From: an uncultured Sphingobacteriales bacterium
Lineage (GTDB): Bacteria; Bacteroidota; Bacteroidia; Chitinophagales; Chitinophagaceae
Length of the DNA stretch: 45,626 nucleotides
Direction: 5' to 3'
Assembly (NCBI GenBank): GCA_937871285.1
Contig: CALMQS010000042.1
Coordinates: forward strand, 1 to 45,626
Under the pieces are notes generated by a model. It had not been told where the DNA came from. It searched no databases and saw only the letters and a list, made by a program, of their open reading frames with translations. Made by a program: the position numbers and the translations under genes. This document shows, piece by piece, positions 36,612-45,458 of this stretch (position 1 is the stretch's first letter; each line of letters starts with the position of its first letter).

Positions 36612-39600
36612 CTATTTCTTTCCCGATTTATCAGGAAATGCCGGTATAGGCGGCACACCTTTAGGCCCCGGCTCCTGCAGCTTTTTCTGCAATTCTTCAA
36701 TCGCTCTTTGAAGCTGCGCATCGTTGCCAAGCCATTCCTGGTGCGGGTCGTTGATAACTTCAATATCAGGATGAACACCTTCTCCTTCAATAATGAATTT
36801 GGAGCCATCCGCCGCAAAGTGTGCGAACTCAGGCTTGCGCATATCAGCCCCGTCAATAAAGGGCAGTGATCCCCGTATACCTACAACGCCACCCCATGTG
36901 CGCTGCCCCAGCAGGGGGCCTATTTTATAGAATTGAAACTGGTAGGGAAACAAATCCCCATCGGACGCTGAATACTGGTCAATCAAACAGATCTTGGGGC
37001 CTACCTGTGCGTCGGGTTTTATACCGGCTGTTTTATCGTTTCGCATCATCGTGCCCAGTCCCGGTATCCGCCGCAGCCGTTCAATGATCATGGGTGATAC
37101 ATTGCCGCCGCCATTACCCCGGTCGTCAATGATCAGCGCTTCTTTGTCTAACTGCGGATAAAAATAGCGGGCAAACTGGTTCAATCCTTCCGGCCCCATA
37201 TCCGGTATATGCAGGTATCCTATTTTTCCGGCCGAAGCTTTGGTTACTTTGGCAATATTTTGCTGCACCCATTCATGATAATACAGGTTCGATTCGTCGT
37301 CAATGGGTTGTACGAACACTTTACGGCTTCCCGTAGCCGAAGCTTTGCTGTTTACCTGTAATTCAACGGTTTGCCCAGCCTTTCCGATAAGCGCCTGGTA
37401 TATATTGGTGAGCCTGCTCACATCTTTTCCATTGATGGAAATAATGTAGTCGCCTTTATTTACGTTTACTCCCGGTTGGCGCAGGGGTGATATCAGGGTT
37501 TTATCCCAGCTTTCGCCAGACAGCAGGGAATCAATTTTATAGTAGCCGCTTTTATCGCGGCTGAAGGTTGCACCCAGGAGTCCCATTTTTATGCGTTCCA
37601 CTTCCGGCCGGTCGCCACTGTTTACATAAGCATGCCCGATGCTCAGCTCGCCGATCATTTCACCAATAATATAGGTAAGATCATTGCGGTGATTTACATA
37701 AGGAAGCAGTGTTGCATACTTGTCGTGCATCGCTTTCCAGTTCAGTCCGTGCATGTTAGGATCGTAAAAGTAATCCCGCATTTGCCGCCAGCTTTCATCA
37801 AATATTTGCTTCCATTCGGCATGCAGACCGGCGTTTATTTTTAACCCGCTGAGATCCAGTTTATTTTTGGGTTCTATTTTAAATTTGCTCAGATCTTCTA
37901 TATAATAATCGTCTCCTTTTTTAAAAATAATTTTCTTCCGGTCATTGCTAATGGAATAGCTATTCATATTCCCGATTTCAGTTTCCTTTTTATCTTTAAG
38001 ATCAAAGAATTTTAAAGATCCCGGCGTGCGGAAAGCAGCAGCCTCATAATACAAACCCTCATTGGTAGCGGTAAGATTATAATAATTACCCGGCGTTACC
38101 GGCAAGCTTTCGATACGATCGGTTAATCCTGTTTCATCTATTTTGATTTCCACCGTTGTATCTGGTGTATCCACCGTTTTCTTTTGTGCTTTTTCTTTGT
38201 CTTTTTGATTAATCGCTTTACCTGCGCCGGCGCTGTCTTCCTTTATGGTTACTTCATCGTTTTCAACCTGGAAAGGCGATGTGGTTCCTGCTGCCAGCCT
38301 CACCATATAGGGTTTGCTCATATCTACATAAGCGTGGTTCCATTCGGTATTGCTGTATACGGGGTTAAAGTCGCGTTCAGACACAAAATACAGCAGTTTT
38401 CCGTCGGCACTGAAAGCAGACCTGCCGCTGTTATACCAGTCATCGGTAACGGCAATGCTTTTTTTGCTTCCGGTATTATACAGTTTGATCACATCAAACC
38501 GCCGGGCTTTCCCCGGTTCGGTATAAGCGATCCATTTGCTGTCGGGCGCCCAGGTATAATCTGTTATTTCCCTGTTATCGGAATGTGTAATAATTGTTTT
38601 CCTGGCAGTAGCTACGTCAATATAATACAGATCCTGTTCGCGGTCGGCAAGTAAGATCAGCTTGCTATCGGGGCTCCATACCGGGTAAAATTTATAGCTG
38701 CCGCCGCCATTGGTTAACTGGCGGGCACTATCCGTTCCATCCTGTTTTTGTATGTACAGTTCATCTTCTCCTGTTTTGTCGCTAATGAAGCTTATCCATT
38801 TACCATCGGGGCTCCAGTCAACATTCCGGTCGTTCGCTCCGCTGCTACGGGTAAGATTGCGGGTAACGCCATTTTTTCCCGGCACGGTAAATACATCGCC
38901 CCTGCCGCTGAATACGGCCCTTTTACCATCGGGCGATAAGCTGTAGCTGTTCATGAATTTTGAAGCGTCTACCTGTTTGTTGCGGCTCCACGACAGGTCT
39001 TCCGCAAGGATAATATCCAGCTTTTCCGTTTTGCCGTTGTTCAGATCGTAGAGATAAATATACCCGCCATTTTCAAATGCGATCGCGTCATTGCCTAACG
39101 AAGGAAACTTACAATCGTATTCGGTGAAGCTGGTTATCTTTTTAGTTTGCCTGGATTGCGTATCATATTCAAAGAGGTTCATGGTACGGTCGCGGTCGCT
39201 GAAAAAATAGATCCTGTTTTTGTAATACATCGGGAAAATGTCTTGGGCCGGATTGTTGGTTATATTTTCCGTTGCCGCTGTTTTGGTATCGTATATCCAT
39301 ATATCATCTGCCATGCCGCCCTTATAATATTTCCAGGTCCTGAATTCACGGAATACCCTGTTCATGGCAAGCTTACTGCCATCTTCATTGTACGAGCACC
39401 AGCCTGCCACGGAAAAAGGGAGCGCTTCGCTTAAATCGCCCGATAGGGGCGCTTTGTATAGTTTACCTTTAAACGGATTGAAAGAAGTACCGCGGCTGCG
39501 GTAAATAACAGATTTGTCATCCGGCGTCCAGCCCATTACAATATTGTTGGGACCCATCCGGTCGGCAATATCATCACGGTTAAGCGTAGCCGTATAAGTA

Positions 39601-39902
39601 ATGCGCTTAGGCTCTCCGCCCGTGGCGGGAATAACAAACACTTCGGTATTGCCATCATATTGACCGGTAAAAGCAATTTGTTTACCGTCATGACTAAAAC
39701 GGGGAAAGGTTTCATACCCCGGATGGCTGGTGATCTTTCTTGCCGTACCACCACTGCGGGCAACAGTATACAAATCACCTGCATAGGAAAATACTACCTG
39801 GTTTCCGTTTACGGAAGGGAAACGCAGAAGCCGGGCTTCCTGTGCATATAGAAAATTACAGGCAATAAACAGGCATGATGTGATCAGCAGGGCTCTTCTC
39901 AT
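36612..39902 (-). CDS. tricorn-like S41 protease
   Basis: 1096 residues with a signal peptide (LLITSCLFIACNFLYAQ). The N-terminal half consists of WD40/TolB-type propeller repeats (FSHDGKQIAFTGQYDG, SPDGKRAVFSGRGD, WSPDGKWISFISDKTGEDEL). A linker, a C1 domain with His757 (ELSIGHAYV), a PDZ domain (GLLGATFSRDKSGYYKI to NVNKGDYIISINGKDV) and the S41 catalytic core follow. In that core are GNGGGNV, nucleophile Ser980 (QYSASDGDLF) and the late Glu in FIIEGEGVHPD. This is the full tricorn layout. The signal peptide places it in the periplasm, where it would degrade peptides. It stands alone. Confidence 0.93.
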   Translation of the reverse strand: MRRALLITSCLFIACNFLYAQEARLLRFPSVNGNQVVFSYAGDLYTVARSGGTARKITSHPGYETFPRFSHDGKQIAFTGQYDGNTEVFVIPATGGEPKRITYTATLNRDDIADRMGPNNIVMGWTPDDKSVIYRSRGTSFNPFKGKLYKAPLSGDLSEALPFSVAGWCSYNEDGSKLAMNRVFREFRTWKYYKGGMADDIWIYDTKTAATENITNNPAQDIFPMYYKNRIYFFSDRDRTMNLFEYDTQSRQTKKITSFTEYDCKFPSLGNDAIAFENGGYIYLYDLNNGKTEKLDIILAEDLSWSRNKQVDASKFMNSYSLSPDGKRAVFSGRGDVFTVPGKNGVTRNLTRSSGANDRNVDWSPDGKWISFISDKTGEDELYIQKQDGTDSARQLTNGGGSYKFYPVWSPDSKLILLADREQDLYYIDVATARKTIITHSDNREITDYTWAPDSKWIAYTEPGKARRFDVIKLYNTGSKKSIAVTDDWYNSGRSAFSADGKLLYFVSERDFNPVYSNTEWNHAYVDMSKPYMVRLAAGTTSPFQVENDEVTIKEDSAGAGKAINQKDKEKAQKKTVDTPDTTVEIKIDETGLTDRIESLPVTPGNYYNLTATNEGLYYEAAAFRTPGSLKFFDLKDKKETEIGNMNSYSISNDRKKIIFKKGDDYYIEDLSKFKIEPKNKLDLSGLKINAGLHAEWKQIFDESWRQMRDYFYDPNMHGLNWKAMHDKYATLLPYVNHRNDLTYIIGEMIGELSIGHAYVNSGDRPEVERIKMGLLGATFSRDKSGYYKIDSLLSGESWDKTLISPLRQPGVNVNKGDYIISINGKDVSRLTNIYQALIGKAGQTVELQVNSKASATGSRKVFVQPIDDESNLYYHEWVQQNIAKVTKASAGKIGYLHIPDMGPEGLNQFARYFYPQLDKEALIIDDRGNGGGNVSPMIIERLRRIPGLGTMMRNDKTAGIKPDAQVGPKICLIDQYSASDGDLFPYQFQFYKIGPLLGQRTWGGVVGIRGSLPFIDGADMRKPEFAHFAADGSKFIIEGEGVHPDIEVINDPHQEWLGNDAQLQRAIEELQKKLQEPGPKGVPPIPAFPDKSGKK

Positions 39903-39990
39903 AATATACGATTGATATTATGAAATTAAGCAATAATGTTGTTCGGTAAGAAGTGTAACATTGTAATAACGAAAGCGGATATTAGTGTTT

Positions 39991-40072
39991 CGTGAAAAGT
40001 GAGAGGATAAAAGTGAAAGAGGTCTTCGACTCTCACGTCTCACCTTTCTCGACTCACTATTCACTTTTCACG
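39991..40072. repeat. inverted low-complexity intergenic repeat
   Basis: CGTGAAAAGTGA (39991-40002) and TCACTTTTCACG (40061-40072) are perfect 12-bp inverted arms around a stretch made of further GTGAGA/TCTCAC phrases with an inner GGTCTTCGACTC element. The phrase family (AGTGAGTGGT, GTGAAAAGTGAG) recurs at about 33500-33530 and, in coding frame, at about 44561-44623. Confidence 0.65.
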
Positions 40073-40097
40073 TTTGACACAGCACTAATATAACTCG

Positions 40098-41651
40098 TTA
40101 TTTTTTCCTGTCGCTCACCACAAGATTATACCTGATGTAGAACTGAAAGGCCTGGTTGCGCGCCTGCGTGGGAGGTAATATGTTATTAACGCGGAGGTCA
40201 ACAAAATTGTTCAATGCCTGGTTGTAGCGGAAGCCGAACATAAAGCGATCATAATAGTAATTGGCGTCAAAGAGGTAACGCCATTCGGACCCATTGATTT
40301 TTGACGATAAAGAATCATCTTTTAGCTTGATGGTTTCTGAACGCAGAAGGGTATTATTGGACGAACGTTGTTCCCTGTCGGCCAGCCCGCTGTTGAATGA
40401 CGAAAACTGTAATCCGCTGCCTAAATAAAAATTCTTAACCGGGCTGTAATAAAAGCTTACCGGCATATTAAAATAATACAATTTGCGCAGGTAAATATTT
40501 TCTGTATAGCCTGCATTACCCGAAGGAACAGCTAGTTCTTTATGCGATAATAAAAGGGAAGGAGTGGCTTGTGGTGTATTAAACTGGAACTCGCTCAGCA
40601 GGTATATCCTGTTGGTTACATGCAATTGCAGGTAAGGCGAAGGAATATAATCTGTTATGATATTTTTGCCCGTGGCAGAATTGTAATTATACGTTTGTTG
40701 AGAAGCAATAGCAATATTCTGGTAAGGCGCTATGCCTGCTGCAAACCAGCGGTCAGAAGTTTCACCCCAAAAGGAATGGTAGGTCCGGTACGATCTGGAC
40801 AATTCCTTTTCTTCCTTTCTTTCCTGCCGTTTCATTTCACGCAGCAGGGCTTTTCTTTTGGCGCTCACATCGGGTAAGGTGGAAACGTAGGCAGGCACAA
40901 TTAATATACCCGTTTTGTTACTGCCTGCAGATTCAGTAATATTTTTGCGGTTGCTGTAAGCTGAATTTTCTGTATGAACTGCATTATACCCGGCTATTAC
41001 AAATAGTTTTTCAGCAATATTGCTTTTCTCATCAGTGATAAATACAGATGCGGGCAGTTCATTACCCGGTTCAACAGTGTGCTCCGTAATCAGGGGGGTG
41101 TTTTGCGGATTTTCTTTAGTTGCGGGAACTGTGTTAAGCTGCGCTACCCTGCCTGGTTCACTATTTTGTTTTGAACCGGCATCAATCCCTACTTTGTTTT
41201 TGAACGTATGTTTATGTGAAATTGAGGGAAACGGGTTGCCGCCGATTGATTTTGTGGGATTGTTATTATGAATGGTTGTATTGTTATTTACTACTGCTCC
41301 GGCTATTTCGTCAATGTTTTTTTTATCTGCCCTGTCTGGCGTTTGTTGTGAAGCAATGCTATGATCAATCGTATTTGCAGATGCTGATGGAAGAAGTTCA
41401 GTATTGCCCGGCGCTACAATTTCATTATCACCTGCCGTTGTATGAATAATCACCCATATGCCAACCGAAAGCATAACAATAAGGCCGCCCAGCCACCATT
41501 TACCGCTACCTCCTTTTCCATCTTTTTCAGACAAGGGCATTTCCCGGTCGAGTTTTGCCTTCATTTGCTGCCATGACATTTCCTCGCCGGGCAACGGCAA
41601 ATGTTGCAGCTTTTCCGCAATTAGTTTTTCGTATGGTAGTTTCCGGTTCAA
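40098..41651 (-). CDS. single-pass membrane protein with C-terminal barrel-like domain, partner of the ECF sigma factor
   Basis: About 517 residues. I prefer a TTG start whose codon overlaps the sigma-factor stop (TTGA at 41648-41651), because the next residues NRKLPYEKLIAEKLQHLPLP look like the true N-terminus of this class; the first ATG (41714) would overlap the sigma gene by 67 bp. A cytoplasmic segment of about 50 residues (MSWQQMKAKLDREMP) precedes one membrane helix (WWLGGLIVMLSVGIWVIIHT). A long low-complexity linker follows, then about 200 residues of beta-strand-rich sequence like an outer-membrane barrel (YLGSGLQFSSFNSGL, FQFYIRYNLVV). It probably controls the sigma factor; that is inference from position. 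Confidence 0.68.
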   Translation of the reverse strand: MNRKLPYEKLIAEKLQHLPLPGEEMSWQQMKAKLDREMPLSEKDGKGGSGKWWLGGLIVMLSVGIWVIIHTTAGDNEIVAPGNTELLPSASANTIDHSIASQQTPDRADKKNIDEIAGAVVNNNTTIHNNNPTKSIGGNPFPSISHKHTFKNKVGIDAGSKQNSEPGRVAQLNTVPATKENPQNTPLITEHTVEPGNELPASVFITDEKSNIAEKLFVIAGYNAVHTENSAYSNRKNITESAGSNKTGILIVPAYVSTLPDVSAKRKALLREMKRQERKEEKELSRSYRTYHSFWGETSDRWFAAGIAPYQNIAIASQQTYNYNSATGKNIITDYIPSPYLQLHVTNRIYLLSEFQFNTPQATPSLLLSHKELAVPSGNAGYTENIYLRKLYYFNMPVSFYYSPVKNFYLGSGLQFSSFNSGLADREQRSSNNTLLRSETIKLKDDSLSSKINGSEWRYLFDANYYYDRFMFGFRYNQALNNFVDLRVNNILPPTQARNQAFQFYIRYNLVVSDRKK

Positions 41652-42280
41652 TAGACTGCGTCTAAGGTTTTTAATAATTTCCGCATCAGCCGTCTTGCTT
41701 CGCTCAGGTGCCATTTGCTGGTACCTTCGCTAATGCCCATCATTATGCCTACCTCCTTATGTGTAAAACCTTCTATTATATATAAATTAAAAACGGTTTG
41801 GGTGGCAGGTGGCAGTTTTCTTACCAGGAAAAGCAATTCCTGCGCATTTAATTTATTAACCGCTTCGCTGTCAACGTAGGGCTCCGTAGCCTGGTCTATT
41901 TCCACCTGCCTGCTGTGTTTCACATTTTGCCTTATAAAATCTATCGCGCTATAAATCATAATGCTTCTTATCCAGGTGTATAAGCTGGCTTTTAGCGGAT
42001 CGAAGCGGTGTATATTTTTATACACTTTCAAAAAACCATTATGCAATACTTCCATCGCATCGTTTTCATTATGCGTATAGCGCATGCAAAGCGACATCAT
42101 AGCTACGTAGAACTGTTTATATAAACGTTCCTGTGCCCTACGGTCGTTATCAATGCATCCGTTAATAAGGTCAATATCTGCAGGGGTACTGCTCAATGCT
42201 ATTGCTGATTTTATGGATTCCTGCCACAATGATGCCCTGCTTTCAGGCATATTTTGTTTCAATGGGTAAGATAAAAACAT
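41648..42280 (-). CDS. ECF-type RNA polymerase sigma-70 factor
   Basis: 210 residues. Region 2 spans about 45-115 (RAQERLYKQFYVAMMSLCMR, NDAMEVLHNGFLKVYKNI, YTWIRSIMIYSAIDFIRQ). Region 4 spans about 145-205 (LPPATQTVFNLYIIEGFTHK, EVGIMMGISEGTSKWHLSEA). Both match Bacteroidota extracytoplasmic-function sigma factors. The start could also be Met11. It overlaps its downstream partner by a TTGA stop/start, implying translational coupling. Upstream is a 630-bp intergenic region. Confidence 0.94.
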   Translation of the reverse strand: MFLSYPLKQNMPESRASLWQESIKSAIALSSTPADIDLINGCIDNDRRAQERLYKQFYVAMMSLCMRYTHNENDAMEVLHNGFLKVYKNIHRFDPLKASLYTWIRSIMIYSAIDFIRQNVKHSRQVEIDQATEPYVDSEAVNKLNAQELLFLVRKLPPATQTVFNLYIIEGFTHKEVGIMMGISEGTSKWHLSEARRLMRKLLKTLDAVY

Positions 42281-42914
42281 TATTCCTTATACCATTGCAC
42301 ATTGACCTGTTTTTAAACGATTATAACACTATTTAAACATGCGATAGCTGCAGTAATATATACGGTTAAAGCGGAGGAGAGGGTTGGGGGAGGGATGTGG
42401 GAGATTTGAAAATGAGGTAATTTGAAAATGGGAGCAGGGTTATGGGATGGTTACAAGTTCCAGGTTGCAGGGGCGGCGGTCGGTACGCGACGAAGGAGCG
42501 TCAGACCGCAAGCGGGAATTATTTTATCCCCGGAATTAAATTTGAGGAAAAGAACTGACCTGGGAAGGGGTTAAACAAAAAGCTAAGAATGAAAATAAAT
42601 ACATATTCATTGACGCCTATACTACCTGGTGTGGCCCCTGTAAATACATGCCTAAATATATTTTCCCGCAAAAGGAAGCAGGCGATTTTTTAATGAAAAT
42701 TTCATAAGCATTGCATTACAAATTGATACTACGCAATACACAAAATGATCTGCTTTCAACTCAAAATATTTCTCTGATTGAAGGATTAACTATTTAGGAG
42801 ATGTGGAAGAAATAGATGAGGTATATTCTTTTAGCTGAAGTGGAAGAACCTACCGTCTGGGTTTATGCTTAATGCCGTCCCTCTCCACAATGGGGAGAGG
42901 GAAAGAGGGTGAGG
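42281..42914. other. intergenic region between sigma factor and murF-alr
   Basis: 634 bp with purine-rich low-complexity DNA (about 42370-42440), then a phrase GAGCGTCAGACCGCA (42496-42510) that also occurs at 26247-26261, then the thioredoxin remnant at 42532-42748. The last 60 bp contain CCTCTCCACAATGGGGAGAGG (42881-42901), an imperfect hairpin 14 bp past the murF-alr stop that may help end its transcript. Confidence 0.6.
42532..42748 (+). pseudogene. frameshifted thioredoxin-family remnant
   Basis: Reading across two frame changes gives GIKFEEKN, then LTWEGVKQKAKNENKYIFID, AYTTWCGPCKYMPKYIFPQ and, after a second shift in the run of T near 42687, FFNENFISIALQIDTTQ. The WCGPC active site and the flanking phrase are those of thioredoxin-like exported proteins of Bacteroidota. 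There is no signal peptide or start and the rest of the domain is missing, so it is a dead gene fragment. Confidence 0.75.
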
Positions 42915-45443
42915 TCACTCCTCATAATACACCCTTAGCACTCTTTGCGAAATACCCGTCATTATTTCGTAAGGAATGGTTTGTGCCCACTGCGCTAACT
43001 GGGTAATAGAGAGCCCTTTCCCAAAAACAATAACATCATCCCCTTCACGTGCGCCCGGTATATCTGTTATATCAATCATCGTCATATCCATAGCGATATT
43101 GCCTGTAACCGGGGCCAGCTTACCATTTACCAGTACACTGCCGGCGCCGTTGCTTAAATTACGGCGGTACCCGTCGGCATAACCGATACGGATAGTGGCA
43201 ATAATGCTGTCTCTTTGCAGTGTGCCCTTTCGGGTATATCCTACCGTTTCACCGGCTTTTATTTTTTTTATTTGAGCAATGGTTGTTTTTAATGTGGCGG
43301 CTTCCCTTAGCTCAAGGGTGTCGGACGCGCTGCTGTTTATGCCATATAAGCCGATGCCAAGCCGTACCATATCAAAGTGCAGTTGGGGATGCCGGATGAT
43401 GGCCGCCGAATTGGCAATATGACGGATAAAAGGATAAGCTAATGCCTGCTGTAATATGGAGCAGGCTTGTATGTATTGCCCGGCCTGTTGCCGGGTAAAA
43501 GCGTCTAACGCGGAGTCTTCGCTGCCTGCAAGATGACTGAATACAGATTGTACGGCGAAGAGATTATGATCAGCAAGCGCTTTAGCCAGGGCAGTTATTT
43601 CGCTGGGTTCGAAACCAAGGCGGTGCATGCCCGTATCTATCTTTATATGCACAGGGTAGTTTTGTAATCCCTGCTCCTGCAGGAAATTACGGAAAGAAGA
43701 TAATACGTTAAATGAAAAAATTTCCGGCTCAAGGTTGTTTTCTGTTATGGCGTGATAGCTGCTTTCTTCCGGGTTCATTACCATAATGGGCAGGCTGATG
43801 CCCGACTTTCGCAATTCCACCCCTTCATCGGCATAAGCAACCGCCAGGTAATCTACTTTATGAAACTGCAGCATATTAGCTATTTCATAGCTGCCGCTGC
43901 CATATGAAAAGGCTTTCACCATAGCCATTATTTTGGTGGATGGCTGCAGCAGTTGCTGGTATTGCTTAAGATTATGTACAATGGCGGTAAGGTTTACTTC
44001 TAATACAGTTTGATGCGCTTTTTGTTCCAGCAGGGCGCTGATGCGTTCCAGCGCAAATTTTCTTGCGCCTTTTATGAGTATGGTTTCATCATGAAACCGC
44101 GTGCCGTGAAGATGGGTTATAAAATCTTCAGTTGAATTATAAAAGGAGGTTTCGGCTACAGCCTGCTCAAACTTGTTTTTGTATTCTTGAAGATGCGCAC
44201 CTATACCAATAAAGCGATTGATATTTTTATGTTGCAGGGCAAGCGCAATTTCACTGTATAATTTTGCGGGATCCTTTGTTTCCGCGAAATCGGAAAGGAT
44301 CACCGTGCGTTTCCGGTGCTGGTGCTGCTGCTCCAAAAAATCAAGGGCGATACGTAAGGAGCTGGTGTCGGCAATATAGCTATCGTTGATAACAGAACAA
44401 TTGTTAATGCCTTTTTTCATCTCAAGCCGCATCTCCACCGGTTTGAGCAGTCCGGTATGTTCCGTTATGGTTTCACGGCTATACCCCATGGTCAGCAACA
44501 CGCTGCCGCAGGTAATAGCATTTTCTACAGCCGCGTTGTCTGTAAAGGGGATGCGGATAATAAGTGGTAAGTGGTAAGTGGTGAGTGGTAAGTTGAGAGA
44601 GGTGAGAGGTGAGCTGACTGCAGCTTCCCGGTTCACTTCAAGACGGATGGTTGTATGCGCCTCCTCTTTTTTTATATTAACTACCCTGATAGCACAATGC
44701 GCCTGCTTTCCCCAAAATAAACAGGGGATACCCGATGCTTCAACGGCTTCAACAATCAGCGGGTCGTCTCCATTAGCAATCATCCGGTTTACACCGGTAA
44801 ACAATAAGAGCTTTTCCCTTATTTTTTGCTGCTGATCTTTAAAGTTTTCACTATGGGCATCACCCATATGTGTAAGCACGCCAATAGTGGGTTGAATGAT
44901 TTTTTGCAATGCCTCCATTTCCCCGGGTTGGGAAATGCCGGCTTCAAATATGCCGAGCGTGTGCACCAGGTTCATTTGCCAAACGCTTAGTGGTACGCCT
45001 GTTTGCGAGTTATAGCTTTTAGGACTTCGAACAATCTGATAATCTTTTTCAAGCAACTGGTTCAGCCATTCTTTTACGATGGTTTTTCCATTGCTGCCGG
45101 TGATGCCCACCACAGGTATGCCGAACTGTGAGCGGTGAAATGCAACGAGTGTTTGTAAAGCGGCTAATACATTAACTACGCGGATGAAATTAGCATTGGG
45201 GTAATCCTTTGTTTCAAATGAAAGATCAGCAACAAAATTTTTAATTCCCCTTGCATATAATTCCGGAATGAAAAGATGCCCGTTCCGCCTTGGCCCGGGT
45301 AAAGCGAAAAATAAGGAACTGGCTGCATGCACTACTCTACGGCTGTCTGTAAGCAGGTAGTCAATAACAGTACCGCTGTCTCCACCCGACTGCAGTTGCG
45401 CGTGCACGATAGCCGAAATTTTTTCAATAGTATAATTGCCCAT
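42915..45443 (-). CDS. murF-alr: bifunctional UDP-N-acetylmuramoyl-tripeptide:D-Ala-D-Ala ligase / alanine racemase
   Basis: 842 residues fusing two cell-wall enzymes, an arrangement known in Bacteroidota. Residues 1-460 are MurF: SRRVVHAASSLFFALPGPR, P-loop GITGSNGKT with Lys120, and FEAGISQPGEMEAL. Residues about 470-842 are the PLP-dependent racemase: EVNLTAIVHNLKQY, the Schiff-base Lys510 in MVKAFSYGSG, IDTGMHRLGF and the Tyr in VGYTRKGTLQRDS. One chain thus makes D-Ala and adds D-Ala-D-Ala to the peptidoglycan precursor. Residues about 275-296 (SSPLTSLNLPLTTYHLPLII) are low-complexity and look like an in-frame repeat insertion between two MurF strands. Confidence 0.95.
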   Translation of the reverse strand: MGNYTIEKISAIVHAQLQSGGDSGTVIDYLLTDSRRVVHAASSLFFALPGPRRNGHLFIPELYARGIKNFVADLSFETKDYPNANFIRVVNVLAALQTLVAFHRSQFGIPVVGITGSNGKTIVKEWLNQLLEKDYQIVRSPKSYNSQTGVPLSVWQMNLVHTLGIFEAGISQPGEMEALQKIIQPTIGVLTHMGDAHSENFKDQQQKIREKLLLFTGVNRMIANGDDPLIVEAVEASGIPCLFWGKQAHCAIRVVNIKKEEAHTTIRLEVNREAAVSSPLTSLNLPLTTYHLPLIIRIPFTDNAAVENAITCGSVLLTMGYSRETITEHTGLLKPVEMRLEMKKGINNCSVINDSYIADTSSLRIALDFLEQQHQHRKRTVILSDFAETKDPAKLYSEIALALQHKNINRFIGIGAHLQEYKNKFEQAVAETSFYNSTEDFITHLHGTRFHDETILIKGARKFALERISALLEQKAHQTVLEVNLTAIVHNLKQYQQLLQPSTKIMAMVKAFSYGSGSYEIANMLQFHKVDYLAVAYADEGVELRKSGISLPIMVMNPEESSYHAITENNLEPEIFSFNVLSSFRNFLQEQGLQNYPVHIKIDTGMHRLGFEPSEITALAKALADHNLFAVQSVFSHLAGSEDSALDAFTRQQAGQYIQACSILQQALAYPFIRHIANSAAIIRHPQLHFDMVRLGIGLYGINSSASDTLELREAATLKTTIAQIKKIKAGETVGYTRKGTLQRDSIIATIRIGYADGYRRNLSNGAGSVLVNGKLAPVTGNIAMDMTMIDITDIPGAREGDDVIVFGKGLSITQLAQWAQTIPYEIMTGISQRVLRVYYEE

Positions 45444-45458
45444 TATGAAGCAATGGTT

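Noticed and set aside
41648..41714. ATG at 41714 as the start of the sigma-partner protein
   Set aside because: It would overlap the sigma gene by 67 bp and adds 21 residues that simply shadow the sigma C-terminus; the TTG at the sigma stop fits better.
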